A DNA stretch of 64,000 nucleotides from Archangium primigenium (GTDB lineage Bacteria; Myxococcota; Myxococcia; Myxococcales; Myxococcaceae). Location of the stretch: NCBI RefSeq assembly GCF_016904885.1, contig NZ_JADWYI010000001.1, positions 4,030,001 through 4,094,000 of the forward strand. The letters are read 5' to 3'. Position 1 is the first letter of the stretch, and each line of letters starts with the position of its first letter. Positions 10,450 to 20,618 of the stretch are shown piece by piece. The notes beneath the pieces are model-generated. The model made no database searches. It was not told the DNA's origin and saw only the letters and a list, made by a program, of their open reading frames with translations. The translations under genes and the position numbers were made by a program.

Positions 10450-10742
10450 GTGATTCCTCCGCGGCCCCGAGGGGCGTGGCGGGCCCAGGCTTAGCGCATC
10501 TGGCGACATTCGCCCTGTTTTTCCCTCCGAGAACCCCGAGCGGACCCAGGAGGGGGCCCGGGGGGGGGGCCCGGAGGTGGGTCCGCGCAGGCCGATGGGA
10601 ATCGGACAGTGGTCCCGGTTGGAAGGACGGGTGATCGGGTGTGGACGTTGCCCCCCCCTGGATGGGTGCCTAGTTTCGCACCGTGATGCCGCAGGGGACA
10701 CGGTGTGGGTCCCGGGTGGGTGGGGGAAGGGGAGAGGGTGCG

Positions 10743-13694
10743 ATGAGCAAGCGCTGGGGGCTGTGGGTCCTCGCGGTGCTGGGTGTGCTGGCGGGGTGCG
10801 CGGATCGGGATCGCTCGGTCATCGCGGACGGCCGGTTGACGGCGACGCCAGGTGGCCTGGATTTGCAGCGGGTGGCGGTGTTCGACGGGCGCGAGGTGGA
10901 GGTGGTCCTGCGCAACGTCGGCCGGGCCCGCATCAATATCGATGAAGCGTGGGTGGAGGGCGCCGCCGGCGCCTGGCGGGCGGAGTTCACCCACGAGGGT
11001 CCGCATTCGCTCGTGCCCGGCAGTGAGTGCGTGGTGCGCGTGCGCTTCAGTCCCCAGCAGGAAGGGGACATGCCGGCCACGCTGGTGGTGCGCTCGGATG
11101 CGCGGCAGGAGCCGCTCGTGCGCGTGCGCCTGCAGGGCACCGCCGTGGATGCCTGGGCGCGGCTGTCACCCAAGCGGTTGGACTTCGGCCGCATCGAGGC
11201 GGACTCCACCAAGACGCTGTCCTTCACGGCCACCAACCCCACGGATCTGCCCGTGGAGGTGACGCCCAAGCTCTTGGGCGCGCAGAAGGACGAGTTCCAG
11301 GCGGAGCCGGTGGTGCTCCAGCCCGGCGAGACGCGCGAGGTGCCCGTCACCTTCGCGCCCGTGCTGGTGGGCGCCAAGCAGGTGGCGCTCGCGGTGTCGC
11401 CGTGCCGGGGGTGCTCGGACGTGGCCGTGCAGATGACGGCCGAGGCGCTCGAGCGCGCCGTGGTGGCCGAGCCGCCCGAGCTCGACTTCGGCTCCATCCC
11501 GGTGGACAAGGACAGCCTCCGGGTGGCGAAGCTGCACAACCTGAGCACCGAGCCCATGGCGGTGACGGCGTTCGCGCTGACGTCCACCGAGGCCTCCTTC
11601 ACCCACGCCGCCATCGACGTGCCGCTGGTGCTCCAGCCCGGCGAGACGCGCTCCTGGGAGTTCCGCTACAGCCCGGGCCACATGGGCGAGGCGCTCAACG
11701 TGGCCTCCTTCCGCGTGGAGAGCCGACGCCATCCCACCACGGACGTGGCGCTGCGCGGCTTTGGCGGCGCGGCGGAGCTGTGCGTGTCCCCGCTCAGCCG
11801 CGACTTCGGTCCCCAGCCCCTGGGCTCCAAGACCGTCCAGGTCATCAACGTGAAGAACTGCGGCGCCGCCAATGGTGGGCCGCTCAACCTGTTGGGGCTG
11901 GACCTCCAGCCGCTGGATGGCTCCACGCCCGAGACCAATCCCATCCACCTGACGGCGCAGACGCTGCCGCACCGGCTGTTGCCGGGCGAGGAGGTCAACC
12001 TGCGCGTCTACTTCGAGCCCACGCGCGAGGGCGCGGCGCGCAGCCAGCTGGTGATGCGCACGGACGTGTTCGAGGAGCAGGACACGGTGCTGGCGTTCTC
12101 GGGCGTCGGCGAGCGGCACGCGCCGTGTCAGATCACCGTGACGCCGCTGGCGATGAACTTCGGCACGGTGGAGCCCGGCCGCGGCGCGGTGCTGGGCGTG
12201 AAGGTGAACAACCAGGCGCGCGACCTGTGCGCCGTGAAGAACATCCGCATGAACGATAACGGGGGAGGGGTGTTCAGCCTGCCGGGTGGCGAGCTGGAGG
12301 GCCTCATCGTCTACCCCGGGGACTCCTTCAGCTTCATGGTGGCCTTCGCCTCGCCGCTCGGGGGTGGTGACTTCACGGGCTCGGTGCAGATCGAGCAGTG
12401 GGATCCCGCCAACCCGCGGGTGCTCATTCCCCTGAGCGCGCATTCCCAGTCCGCCTGTCTGGTGGCGTCTCCGCGCTACGTGGACTTCGGCGTGTCACGT
12501 CCGGACTGCTCGCTGGCGCCGCGCGAGGTGAACTACCTCAATGCCTGCCGCGCCCCGGTGACGGTGTCCAACGTGTACATCGGCGCGGGCACCTCGGATG
12601 GCGAGTTCCAGCTGAGTGACGTGCCCCCGCCGCCCATCACCCTGCCGCCGGGAGGCGCGTTCACCGTGCAGGTGGACTACCTGGCCCAGGTGTTCGGGCT
12701 GAACCTGTCGCCGCTCTTCGTGGAGTCCTCGGACCTGCCCGACCCGCTGCTCGTGTCGCTCGTGGGCGAGTCCTCCAAGCGCATGGACAAGACGGACAAG
12801 TTCGTCCAGCAGGACGGCGCCAAGGTGGACGTGCTCTTCGTGGTGGACAACACGGCCTCCATGGTCGAGGAGCAGCCGCGGTTGCGCTCGGCCATGCCCG
12901 CGTTCGTCGACACGGCGCGCGCCAAGGGCGTGGACCTGCACCTGGCCGTGACGACCACGGGCATCGACACGGTGTCCAACGCCTGCCCGGGCGGCGCCCA
13001 GGGCGGTGAGGCGGGCCGCTTCTTCCCGGTGGATGGCAGCCGGCCGCGCATCCTCACGCTGCAGACGCCGGACGTGACGTCGGTGTTGCAGCAGAACGTG
13101 AACGTGGGCCTGTGCGCGTCGCTGGAGCAGGGCTTCGAGGCCGTGCGGCGCGCCCTGTCGCCGCCGCTGGTGAACAACGCGGATGATCCGCGCACCCCCG
13201 TGCCCAACGACGGCAACCGGGGCTTCCTGCGCGACGAGGCCGCCCTGGTGGTCGTCTTCGTGGGCGACGAGGATGACCACTCGCCGGACAGCGTGGACAC
13301 CTACGTGCGCTTCCTGCGGGAGCGCAAGGGCGAGAACCAGCCGCAGCGCATGACCCTCTACGCCATCGCGCCCACGGCCCAGGGCTGCCCCACCTCGGGC
13401 GGCGGCGGCACGCGCTACGCCGAGGCCGCGGCCCGCACGGGCGGCGAGGTCATCTCCGTGTGCGAGCCGGACTACTCCCCGCTCCTGCGCTCGGTGGCCA
13501 ACAAGGCCTTCTCGCCCCAGGACCGCTTCCCGCTGAGCGACCTGCCAGACGCGGGCAGCATCACCGTGTCGGTCAACGGCGCGCCGGTGACGGCGGGGTG
13601 GCAGTACGACGGCGCCACCAACAGTGTGATCTTCACCACCGCCCCCGCCGCGGGCGCCAAGGTGGACATCTACTACCGCCGCGCCTGCTCGTGA
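10743..13694 (+). CDS. ASH-repeat (choice-of-anchor D) lipoprotein with C-terminal VWA-like domain
   Basis: 983 residues. Lipoprotein signal with lipobox LAGC. The body carries about five repeated Ig-like ASH/choice-of-anchor-D modules, each starting with an xDFG-type strand (LDFGRIEADS, LDFGSIPVDK, RDFGPQPLGS, MNFGTVEPGR, VDFGVSRPDC). The C-terminal third has a VWA-like domain with a MIDAS-type D-x-T-x-S (VVDNTAS) and a FVGDEDDHS segment. Together these suggest an outer-membrane-anchored adhesive or scaffold protein; the ligand is unknown. ATG 10743 was chosen because the signal peptide begins there. Its promoter region is shared with pssA. Confidence 0.82.
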   Translation: MSKRWGLWVLAVLGVLAGCADRDRSVIADGRLTATPGGLDLQRVAVFDGREVEVVLRNVGRARINIDEAWVEGAAGAWRAEFTHEGPHSLVPGSECVVRVRFSPQQEGDMPATLVVRSDARQEPLVRVRLQGTAVDAWARLSPKRLDFGRIEADSTKTLSFTATNPTDLPVEVTPKLLGAQKDEFQAEPVVLQPGETREVPVTFAPVLVGAKQVALAVSPCRGCSDVAVQMTAEALERAVVAEPPELDFGSIPVDKDSLRVAKLHNLSTEPMAVTAFALTSTEASFTHAAIDVPLVLQPGETRSWEFRYSPGHMGEALNVASFRVESRRHPTTDVALRGFGGAAELCVSPLSRDFGPQPLGSKTVQVINVKNCGAANGGPLNLLGLDLQPLDGSTPETNPIHLTAQTLPHRLLPGEEVNLRVYFEPTREGAARSQLVMRTDVFEEQDTVLAFSGVGERHAPCQITVTPLAMNFGTVEPGRGAVLGVKVNNQARDLCAVKNIRMNDNGGGVFSLPGGELEGLIVYPGDSFSFMVAFASPLGGGDFTGSVQIEQWDPANPRVLIPLSAHSQSACLVASPRYVDFGVSRPDCSLAPREVNYLNACRAPVTVSNVYIGAGTSDGEFQLSDVPPPPITLPPGGAFTVQVDYLAQVFGLNLSPLFVESSDLPDPLLVSLVGESSKRMDKTDKFVQQDGAKVDVLFVVDNTASMVEEQPRLRSAMPAFVDTARAKGVDLHLAVTTTGIDTVSNACPGGAQGGEAGRFFPVDGSRPRILTLQTPDVTSVLQQNVNVGLCASLEQGFEAVRRALSPPLVNNADDPRTPVPNDGNRGFLRDEAALVVVFVGDEDDHSPDSVDTYVRFLRERKGENQPQRMTLYAIAPTAQGCPTSGGGGTRYAEAAARTGGEVISVCEPDYSPLLRSVANKAFSPQDRFPLSDLPDAGSITVSVNGAPVTAGWQYDGATNSVIFTTAPAAGAKVDIYYRRACS

Positions 13695-13812
13695 GCTGGG
13701 CGTGAGTCGTCGCCCCCGGCGCCGCGCGGCCGGTGCCGGGGGACATGTCGGGCCCGGGTGCTACAGCTCCAGACCGGTCTGTGCGGTTGACCGGAAAATT
13801 GGAGGGTAACCC

Positions 13813-14223
13813 ATGCTGAGTACCCTGACGGGACCCCGGCAGCAGGAGGCGACCGTGAGTTCCCGAGAGCACGACGACAACTCCCCCACCGAGCCCCGCA
13901 GCGGGCGTCGCGCGGCCGCGCCGTCCCCAGGCGGCCTTCGGGTCATCAAGGGGGGAGGGCAGCGGCGCCCCGACGAGCCCCTGGCGTCCCGGGACGCGGT
14001 GGCCCGGGTCCTCATGGAAGCGGGCGTGGACCTGTTGCTGCGCCGCATCACGCCGGTCCGGGCCGCGGAAATCGAGCGCAAGGTGGACCGGGTCCTGGAG
14101 CTGTTCGACCGGGTCGACGCCGCGCCCGTCCTCCTGCCCGTCCTCCGTCGGCACCTGGAGGAGCTGGAAGCCCTCATGCGGGAGACCCGCCAGGTCCGGA
14201 CCCCGGTGCGCCGCGGGGGGTAG
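13813..14223 (+). CDS. Protein of unknown function, cytoplasmic
   Basis: 136 residues: about 65 polar, probably disordered residues, then a helical Arg/Glu/Leu-rich C-terminal half (AVARVLMEAGVDLLLRR, ERKVDRVLELFDRVD). No known domain, signal peptide or membrane segment. GGAGGG precedes the ATG. It lies 114 bases before the first of two kinase genes on the same strand and could be part of that transcript. Confidence 0.65.
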   Translation: MLSTLTGPRQQEATVSSREHDDNSPTEPRSGRRAAAPSPGGLRVIKGGGQRRPDEPLASRDAVARVLMEAGVDLLLRRITPVRAAEIERKVDRVLELFDRVDAAPVLLPVLRRHLEELEALMRETRQVRTPVRRGG

Positions 14224-14337
14224 GCAGGGAAGAGTGTGACAGGAGGTTTGACCCTCCGCGCCGGGCCGCTTACGCTCGGGTCATCCGCGTCCGGGGGGTC
14301 CCGTCCCTGGCTCTCCGCCGTGGGGGCGTGTCGCACC

Positions 14338-16485
14338 GTGTCAATCGAGAAATACGGCAAATATCAGCTCCTGAAGCGACTCGCCATGGGTGGCATGGCG
14401 CAGATCTACCTCGCGCGCGAGGAAGGTGACCCGCAGCTCTTGGTCATCAAGCGCATTCTTCCGCACCTCGCGGAGAACGAGGAGTTCGTCCAGATGTTCC
14501 TGGACGAAGCGCGTATCGCCGCGCGTCTGGATCACCCCAACATCGTGCAGATCTTCGACCTGGGCTCCCAGGACGACAGCTTCTTCATCGCCATGGAGTA
14601 CATCCATGGCGAGGATCTGCGACGCATCTGGAAGTCGGCCGAGCGCCGGGGTCAGCTCATCCCCGTGCCGCTGGTGTGCCGCATCCTCAGCGAGGCGTGC
14701 GCCGGGTTGGATCACGCGCACAAGCAGCTGGACGCCAACGGCAAGCCGCTCAACATCGTCCACCGGGACATCTCCCCGCAGAACATCCTGCTGACGTTCG
14801 AGGGGCGTTCCAAGGTGGTGGACTTCGGCATCGCCAAGGCGGCGGACCAGGCCACCGAGACGCGCTCGGGCGTGCTCAAGGGCAAGTATTCCTACATGTC
14901 GCCGGAGCAGGCCGCCGGTCAGCGGGTGGACCGCCGCAGCGACATCTTCGCCCTGGGCGTGGTGCTCTACGAGCTGCTCACGGGCGTGCGCCTGTTCAAG
15001 CGCGCCAACGACATCATCACGCTGCAGGCGGTGGCCGAGTGCGACATCACGCCGCCCTCGCAGCTCAACGCGCGCGTGCCCAAGGATCTGGACGCCGTCG
15101 TCATGAAGTCGCTGGCGCGGGATTCGGCCCACCGCTACTCGGAGGCGCTGCACTTCCAGCGGGCCCTGGAGGAGTGGCTCGCGTCGCACCCGGCGCCCTC
15201 GGCCACGGCGGACGTGGCCGCGTACATGAAGGACCTGTACGCCGCGCGGCTCGCCGAGGAGGCGCGGCTGGGGGACGTGCTCGTGGAGGAGGAGGGCGTG
15301 TCGCCTCCGGGCGGCTCCAAGGCCTCCCTGCGCGCCGCGCGCTCCGCCGTGGAGCGCTCGCTGGCCGAGCGGGTCCCGCCCGAGCAGCGCTCCCCGCCCG
15401 AGCGCCCCGCCCCCGAGCGCCCCGCGTTGGATCAACCCACCGCCGACAACACGATGGCGGCCCCCCGGATGGACGGCGCGACGCTGCCCCTGTCCTCCTC
15501 GCGCACGCCCTCGCGGCCCTCGCGCGGCGACTTGCGGCCCAACGTGGTCGAGCGCAAGCGCACCGTGGACCTGCGCCGCAGTCCCTCCGAGCCGGCCCTG
15601 GACGCGCCGAGCGAGTCGCTGAGCGAGACGCCGCTGGTGCGGCCCAGCCATCCGCGGCACCGGGCCGTCGCCCCGCCCCCGGCCGAGCTGTCCGGGATGT
15701 CCGAGACGATCGAGGACCCCGAGCCGCCCGGCGAGACCGAGGTGCCCGCGCCGCCGCCCCCGTCCAACCGGCGGCCCCTGATCATCGTGGGCGTGCTCGT
15801 GCTGCTGGGCGGCGTGCTCGGGGGCCTGTGGGCGACGCGCTCCGTGCCCGAGCCTCCGGTGACCATCACCGCGGGGCCGAAGCCGATGGTGCCGACGCCC
15901 GTGGAGCCCGAGCCCGCGACCCCGGAGCCCGCTCCCACGCCGACGCCAGTGCCCACGCCGCCGCCCACCGAGGCGGTGGTGCGCAAGGATCCGCCGGCCC
16001 CCGTGCCCGTGCAGGTGACCCTGACGGCCAGGCCCCTGCAGGCGTCGCTGTCGGTGGATGGACAGAGCCCGGCGAGGTCGCCGCTGGTGATGTCCGCGCT
16101 GCCCGGCCAGGAATTGACGGTGCGCGTGGAGGCCCCGCGCCACCGGAGCCTCACCCGGAAGATCGTGGTGGGGCAGGGCCCGACGCAGGAAGAGGCCCTG
16201 GAGCTCGAGGCCTTGCCCACGCAGAAGGAGCCCCGGGCGGAGGTCCGCCCGCAGCCGCCGCCCCCCGCGCCAGTGGAGACGCGCAAGGGCACGGTGCGCT
16301 TCGCGGTGACGCCCTGGGCGGACGTGTCCTGTGGGGGCCGCAACCTGGGGAGCACGCCCCTGCCCGACGTCAGCCTGGTCGCGGGCGTGTATGAGTGCCG
16401 CTTCTCCAACCCGGAGAAGGGCACCCGGACGCAGCGGGTCGAGGTGAAGCCCAACAGCCACACCCGCGTGGTGGTGAAGTTCTAG
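14338..16485 (+). CDS. Ser/Thr protein kinase, one membrane segment, PEGA-like C-terminus
   Basis: 715 residues. Kinase domain at about 5-280: AMGGMAQIYLA loop, VIKRI lysine, catalytic loop HRDISPQN (His142), DFGIAKA, MSPEQA. The usual catalytic-loop Lys is Ser. A Pro/Arg-rich linker follows, then a membrane segment at about 480-500 (LIIVGVLVLLGGVLGGLW), another Pro-rich stretch and C-terminal PEGA-like beta modules. PEGA domains commonly bind the cell surface, so this is probably a trans-envelope kinase. The GTG at 14338 starts just before the kinase domain; no strong ribosome site is seen, and upstream open frame looks non-coding. The next kinase begins 24 bases downstream. Confidence 0.9.
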   Translation: MSIEKYGKYQLLKRLAMGGMAQIYLAREEGDPQLLVIKRILPHLAENEEFVQMFLDEARIAARLDHPNIVQIFDLGSQDDSFFIAMEYIHGEDLRRIWKSAERRGQLIPVPLVCRILSEACAGLDHAHKQLDANGKPLNIVHRDISPQNILLTFEGRSKVVDFGIAKAADQATETRSGVLKGKYSYMSPEQAAGQRVDRRSDIFALGVVLYELLTGVRLFKRANDIITLQAVAECDITPPSQLNARVPKDLDAVVMKSLARDSAHRYSEALHFQRALEEWLASHPAPSATADVAAYMKDLYAARLAEEARLGDVLVEEEGVSPPGGSKASLRAARSAVERSLAERVPPEQRSPPERPAPERPALDQPTADNTMAAPRMDGATLPLSSSRTPSRPSRGDLRPNVVERKRTVDLRRSPSEPALDAPSESLSETPLVRPSHPRHRAVAPPPAELSGMSETIEDPEPPGETEVPAPPPPSNRRPLIIVGVLVLLGGVLGGLWATRSVPEPPVTITAGPKPMVPTPVEPEPATPEPAPTPTPVPTPPPTEAVVRKDPPAPVPVQVTLTARPLQASLSVDGQSPARSPLVMSALPGQELTVRVEAPRHRSLTRKIVVGQGPTQEEALELEALPTQKEPRAEVRPQPPPPAPVETRKGTVRFAVTPWADVSCGGRNLGSTPLPDVSLVAGVYECRFSNPEKGTRTQRVEVKPNSHTRVVVKF

Positions 16486-16509
16486 CTCCTTCTTCCGGGA
16501 AGCGCCCCT

Positions 16510-18297
16510 GTGACACTCGAAGCAGGTACCCCCATCGGCAAGTACGTGGTCAAGCGCAAGCTGGCCGAGGGGGGCATGGCGGAGATCTACCTCGCCACGG
16601 CCCGGGGCGCGGAGGGCTTCGAGAAGGACGTCGTCATCAAGCGCGTGCGCTCGTTCCTGTCGGACGACGAGGGCTTCGTGCGCATGTTCATCAACGAGGC
16701 GCGGCTCGTCTCGCGGCTCAACCACGCCAACGTGGTGCAGATCTTCGACTTCGACAAGCACGAGGACTCGTACTACCTGGCGATGGAGTACGTGCGGGGC
16801 AGCTCGCTCTGGGAGCTGCGCAAGCGCTGCCGCGAGAAGGGCATCCGCATGCCACCGGTGTTGACGGCGCACGTGGGCGCCCAGGTGGCGGCGGGACTGC
16901 ACTACGCGCACCGCGCCAAGTCCTCGGAGGGCGAGCCCCTGGGCCTGGTGCACCGGGACGTCACCCCGCACAACGTGCTGCTGTCCTTCGACGGGGCGGT
17001 GAAGCTCACCGACTTCGGCATCGCCAAGGCCGGCAACCGGCTCACCCAGCCCGGCGTGCTCAAGGGCAAGTTCGCGTACATGTCCCCGGAGCAGGCCCGG
17101 GGCGAGGACGTGGACGCGCGCACGGACGTGTTCGCGCTCGGGGTGGTGCTCTGGGAGATGCTCACCGGCGGTCGGCTGTTCGACGGGGACTCGGAGGTCG
17201 CCGTGCTTCGCGCCGTGCGCGAGAGCCTGATCGTCCCCCCGGCCCGGCTCAACCCGGACGTGCCCGAGGCGCTGGACGCGGTGGTGCTCACCGCCTTGGC
17301 GCGCGACCCCGAGGCGCGCTACCAGTCGGCGGGGGAGTTGGAGCGCGCGCTGGCCCAATGCGTGCTGCGCGGCGCCAGCAGCGTGGATGACACGGACGTG
17401 GGCACCTTCATGCGGCGGCTGTTCGACGTGCCGCTCACGCAGTTCATGCCCGCGCCCGCGCTGCTCCAGGAGCGCGCGCGGTCGCGCTCCGGAGTCCAGC
17501 CGCCCGTGGGCGCGGAGCCCACCGCGCCCTCTCCGGTCCGCGCCGACGTGGCTCCGGCACCCGAGGCCGTGCCCGAGACGCCTCCTCCCCGGGAATCCAC
17601 CGCCGTGTTGCCAGGCCGTCCGGCCTCGAGCGAGCGCATCGAGCGGCTGAGCGTCCCCGAGGACTCCCTCGTCTCCGCGTCCACCCTGGTCCTGTCCCGG
17701 GACGGGAAGGGGAGTGGCGCCCCCGTGGCCGCGGCGGTGGCGCCGCCTCCCGCTTCCGCGCCTTCCCAGGCCCGGGACTCGCGCGCCCTGCCCGCGGTGG
17801 TGGCCGCTTCACCCGCGGAGGAAAGCCCGCCGGTGCCGTCGCCCGCCATGCCTCCCCGCGGCCGGATGCCGGTCTGGGTAGGCGCGGGAGTGGGGCTCGT
17901 GGCCTTGCTCGGGGGCGCGGCGCTATGGCTGCGCGCGCCCTCGGCGCCCCCCGAGGCCCCCGCGCCGACCGCGGTGCGCGCCGAGCCTCCGCCCGCCGAG
18001 GTCGTGCCGCCCGTCGAGATGCCCGCGCCCGCGCCTTCGCCCGAGCCGGTGACCCCGGCCCCGGCCCCGGTCGTCCAGCCCAAGGGGACACTCACCGTCC
18101 AGGCGGTGCCGTACGCCGACGTCTACGTCGACGACAAGCTGGTCAAGCGCGAGCTGCAGCAGCCCTGGAGCCTGTCCCTGGCGCCTGGCACCTACCAATT
18201 GACCTTCAAGCACCCCGCGCGCACGCTCACCGTGCCCATCACCATCACCGCGAACGAGAAGCTGGTGAAGAAGTTCAACGTGCCGCGAAAGCCGTAG
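16510..18297 (+). CDS. Ser/Thr protein kinase, one membrane segment, PEGA-like C-terminus
   Basis: 595 residues, tandem paralogue of the preceding kinase with the same architecture. Kinase domain about 8-285: AEGGMAEIYLA loop, VIKRV lysine, HRDVTPHN (His148, Thr in place of the catalytic-loop Lys), DFGIAKA, MSPEQA. Pro/Ala-rich linker, membrane segment at about 455-475, then a PEGA-like module (KGTLTVQAVPYADVYVDD, PGTYQLTFKHP). GTG start 24 bases after the upstream stop, so the two kinases probably share a transcript. Target unknown. Confidence 0.9.
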   Translation: MTLEAGTPIGKYVVKRKLAEGGMAEIYLATARGAEGFEKDVVIKRVRSFLSDDEGFVRMFINEARLVSRLNHANVVQIFDFDKHEDSYYLAMEYVRGSSLWELRKRCREKGIRMPPVLTAHVGAQVAAGLHYAHRAKSSEGEPLGLVHRDVTPHNVLLSFDGAVKLTDFGIAKAGNRLTQPGVLKGKFAYMSPEQARGEDVDARTDVFALGVVLWEMLTGGRLFDGDSEVAVLRAVRESLIVPPARLNPDVPEALDAVVLTALARDPEARYQSAGELERALAQCVLRGASSVDDTDVGTFMRRLFDVPLTQFMPAPALLQERARSRSGVQPPVGAEPTAPSPVRADVAPAPEAVPETPPPRESTAVLPGRPASSERIERLSVPEDSLVSASTLVLSRDGKGSGAPVAAAVAPPPASAPSQARDSRALPAVVAASPAEESPPVPSPAMPPRGRMPVWVGAGVGLVALLGGAALWLRAPSAPPEAPAPTAVRAEPPPAEVVPPVEMPAPAPSPEPVTPAPAPVVQPKGTLTVQAVPYADVYVDDKLVKRELQQPWSLSLAPGTYQLTFKHPARTLTVPITITANEKLVKKFNVPRKP

Positions 18298-18467
18298 CGC
18301 TCGTGTGGGCCCCGTGTCATGGATGAAGTGTTCACCGGTGATCAGACCCTCTGGCCGAGCAGGCCGGGCGGCGTCCGCATGCCGTGCCGCGACGAAAAGC
18401 GCCATTCGCCATAGTCTGAAAGGCGGGGGAACGGGTATAGAGGAGGCCCAGCTTTTGGAGGGGAGAC

Positions 18468-18962
<495 letters not shown>

Positions 18963-19070
18963 ATAACAGGGCGCAACAGGCCCGTTGGGACCGCCCGGTT
19001 CGTTGACACCCCGGGGGGTGGTTGCTAGAGGGACGACCTTCCCCTGTGCGGTGGAGGCGCCCCCCAACCC

Positions 19071-20615
19071 ATGCTGGCTCTTCTCAGCGTGTCCGACAAA
19101 CGCGGTCTGGTTCCCTTCGCCCAAGGGCTCGTGCGGCTCGGGTTCGAGCTGCTGTCCACGGGCGGCACCCTCGCGGCGCTCCAGGCCGCGGGAGTCCCGG
19201 CGCGCAAGGTCTCCGAGCACACCCAGAGTCCGGAGATCCTCGGCGGACGCGTGAAGACGCTGCACCCCCGCATCCACGGCGGACTGCTCGGCCGGCTCGA
19301 GCTGGAAGCGGATCGCGCGGAGATGGCCGCCCACGGCATCACCCCCATCTCGCTCGTGGCGGTCAACCTGTACCCCTTCCGCCAGACGGTCGCCTCCGGG
19401 GCCGCCGAGGCGGACGTCATCGAGCAGATCGACATCGGGGGGCCGGCCATGGTGCGCGCCTCCGCGAAGAACTTCCGCCACGTGACGGTGGTGGTGGATC
19501 CCGAGGACTACGGCGCCGTGCTGGCGGAGCTGGAGGCCTCGCGCGCCACCCACGAGGAGACGCGCCGCAAGCTCATGCGCAAGGCCTTCGCGCACACCGC
19601 GGCCTACGACGCGTCCATCGCGGGCTGGCTCGCGGAGCGGGCCCAGGAGCCCTTTCCCCCGGAGCTGACGCTCGGCTTCCAGAAGGTGCAGAGCCTGCGC
19701 TACGGGGAGAACCCGCACCAGCGCGGCGCCTTCTACCGCGAGCACGCCGCGCCCGCGGAGCCCACCGTGGCCTTCTCGCGCGTGCTCCAGGGCAAGGAGC
19801 TCTCCTACAACAACATCCTGGACCTGGACGCGGCGCTGGGGCTGGTGCTCGAGTTCCCCGAGCGGCCCTGCGCGGTCATCATCAAGCACAACACCCCGTG
19901 TGGCGTGGCGGTGGATGACGCGCTGGTGAGGGCCTACCGCACCGCGCGCGCGATCGACGAGGTGTCCGCCTTTGGCGGCATCGTGGCGCTCAACCGCGAG
20001 GTGGACGCCGCCACCGCCGAGGCCCTGGCGGAGACGTTCCTCGAGGCCGTCATCGCGCCGTCCTACGCGGCCGACGCCCTCGCGCTGCTCGCGGCCAAGA
20101 AGAACTTGCGCCTGCTGGAGGCGGGCCCCGCGCTGGCCTCGACCTCGGCGCGTCCGCGCGCCCAGTTGGAGGCGCGCAGCGTGTCGGGCGGCCTGGTCGT
20201 CCACGACAAGGACGCCGTCGAGCCCCCGCTGGAATGGAAGGTGGTCAGCAAACGCGCGCCCTCCGCCCAGGAGGAGAAGGCCCTGCGCTTCGCCTGGCGC
20301 GTGTGCAAGCACGTGAAGAGCAACGCCATCGTGTTCGCCTCGGGTGAAGCGCTGCTCGCCGCCGGTGGAGGTCAAACGAGCCGGGTGGAGTCGGCGAAGA
20401 TCGCCACGGCCCGGGGCGGGGCGGCCCTGCGCGGCAGCGCGGTGGCCTCGGACGCGTTCTTTCCCTTCCGGGACGGGCTCGACGAGGTCGCTCGGGCGGG
20501 TGCCACCTGTGTCATCCAGCCGGGAGGTTCGGTGCGCGATGCGGAACTGATCGCCGCGGCGGATGAACATGGAATGGCAATGGTCCTCACCGGAGTGCGA
20601 CACTTCCGGCACTGA
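19071..20615 (+). CDS. purH: Bifunctional AICAR transformylase / IMP cyclohydrolase
   Basis: 514 residues, the usual PurH length. It catalyses the last two steps of de novo purine synthesis: formylation of AICAR with 10-formyl-THF, then closure to IMP. The N-terminal cyclohydrolase domain has [10 protein letters not shown] and STGGT; the transformylase domain has the catalytic Lys-His in IIKHNTPCG and the typical end [17 protein letters not shown]. Complete, no missing motif. It is followed after 3 bases by the zinc-ribbon/TPR gene and then by purD, so two purine genes flank an unrelated membrane protein in one probable operon. Confidence 0.97.
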   Translation: MLALLSVSDKRGLVPFAQGLVRLGFELLSTGGTLAALQAAGVPARKVSEHTQSPEILGGRVKTLHPRIHGGLLGRLELEADRAEMAAHGITPISLVAVNLYPFRQTVASGAAEADVIEQIDIGGPAMVRASAKNFRHVTVVVDPEDYGAVLAELEASRATHEETRRKLMRKAFAHTAAYDASIAGWLAERAQEPFPPELTLGFQKVQSLRYGENPHQRGAFYREHAAPAEPTVAFSRVLQGKELSYNNILDLDAALGLVLEFPERPCAVIIKHNTPCGVAVDDALVRAYRTARAIDEVSAFGGIVALNREVDAATAEALAETFLEAVIAPSYAADALALLAAKKNLRLLEAGPALASTSARPRAQLEARSVSGGLVVHDKDAVEPPLEWKVVSKRAPSAQEEKALRFAWRVCKHVKSNAIVFASGEALLAAGGGQTSRVESAKIATARGGAALRGSAVASDAFFPFRDGLDEVARAGATCVIQPGGSVRDAELIAAADEHGMAMVLTGVRHFRH

Positions 20616-20618
20616 GCC

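Noticed and set aside
14236-14337. Longer N-terminus for the first PEGA-type kinase
   Set aside because: The 34 extra residues look like intergenic translation; the kinase domain starts right after GTG 14338.
14341-17358. Very long antisense frame across the two kinases
   Set aside because: Shadow of the real plus-strand kinases; no ribosome site or domain.
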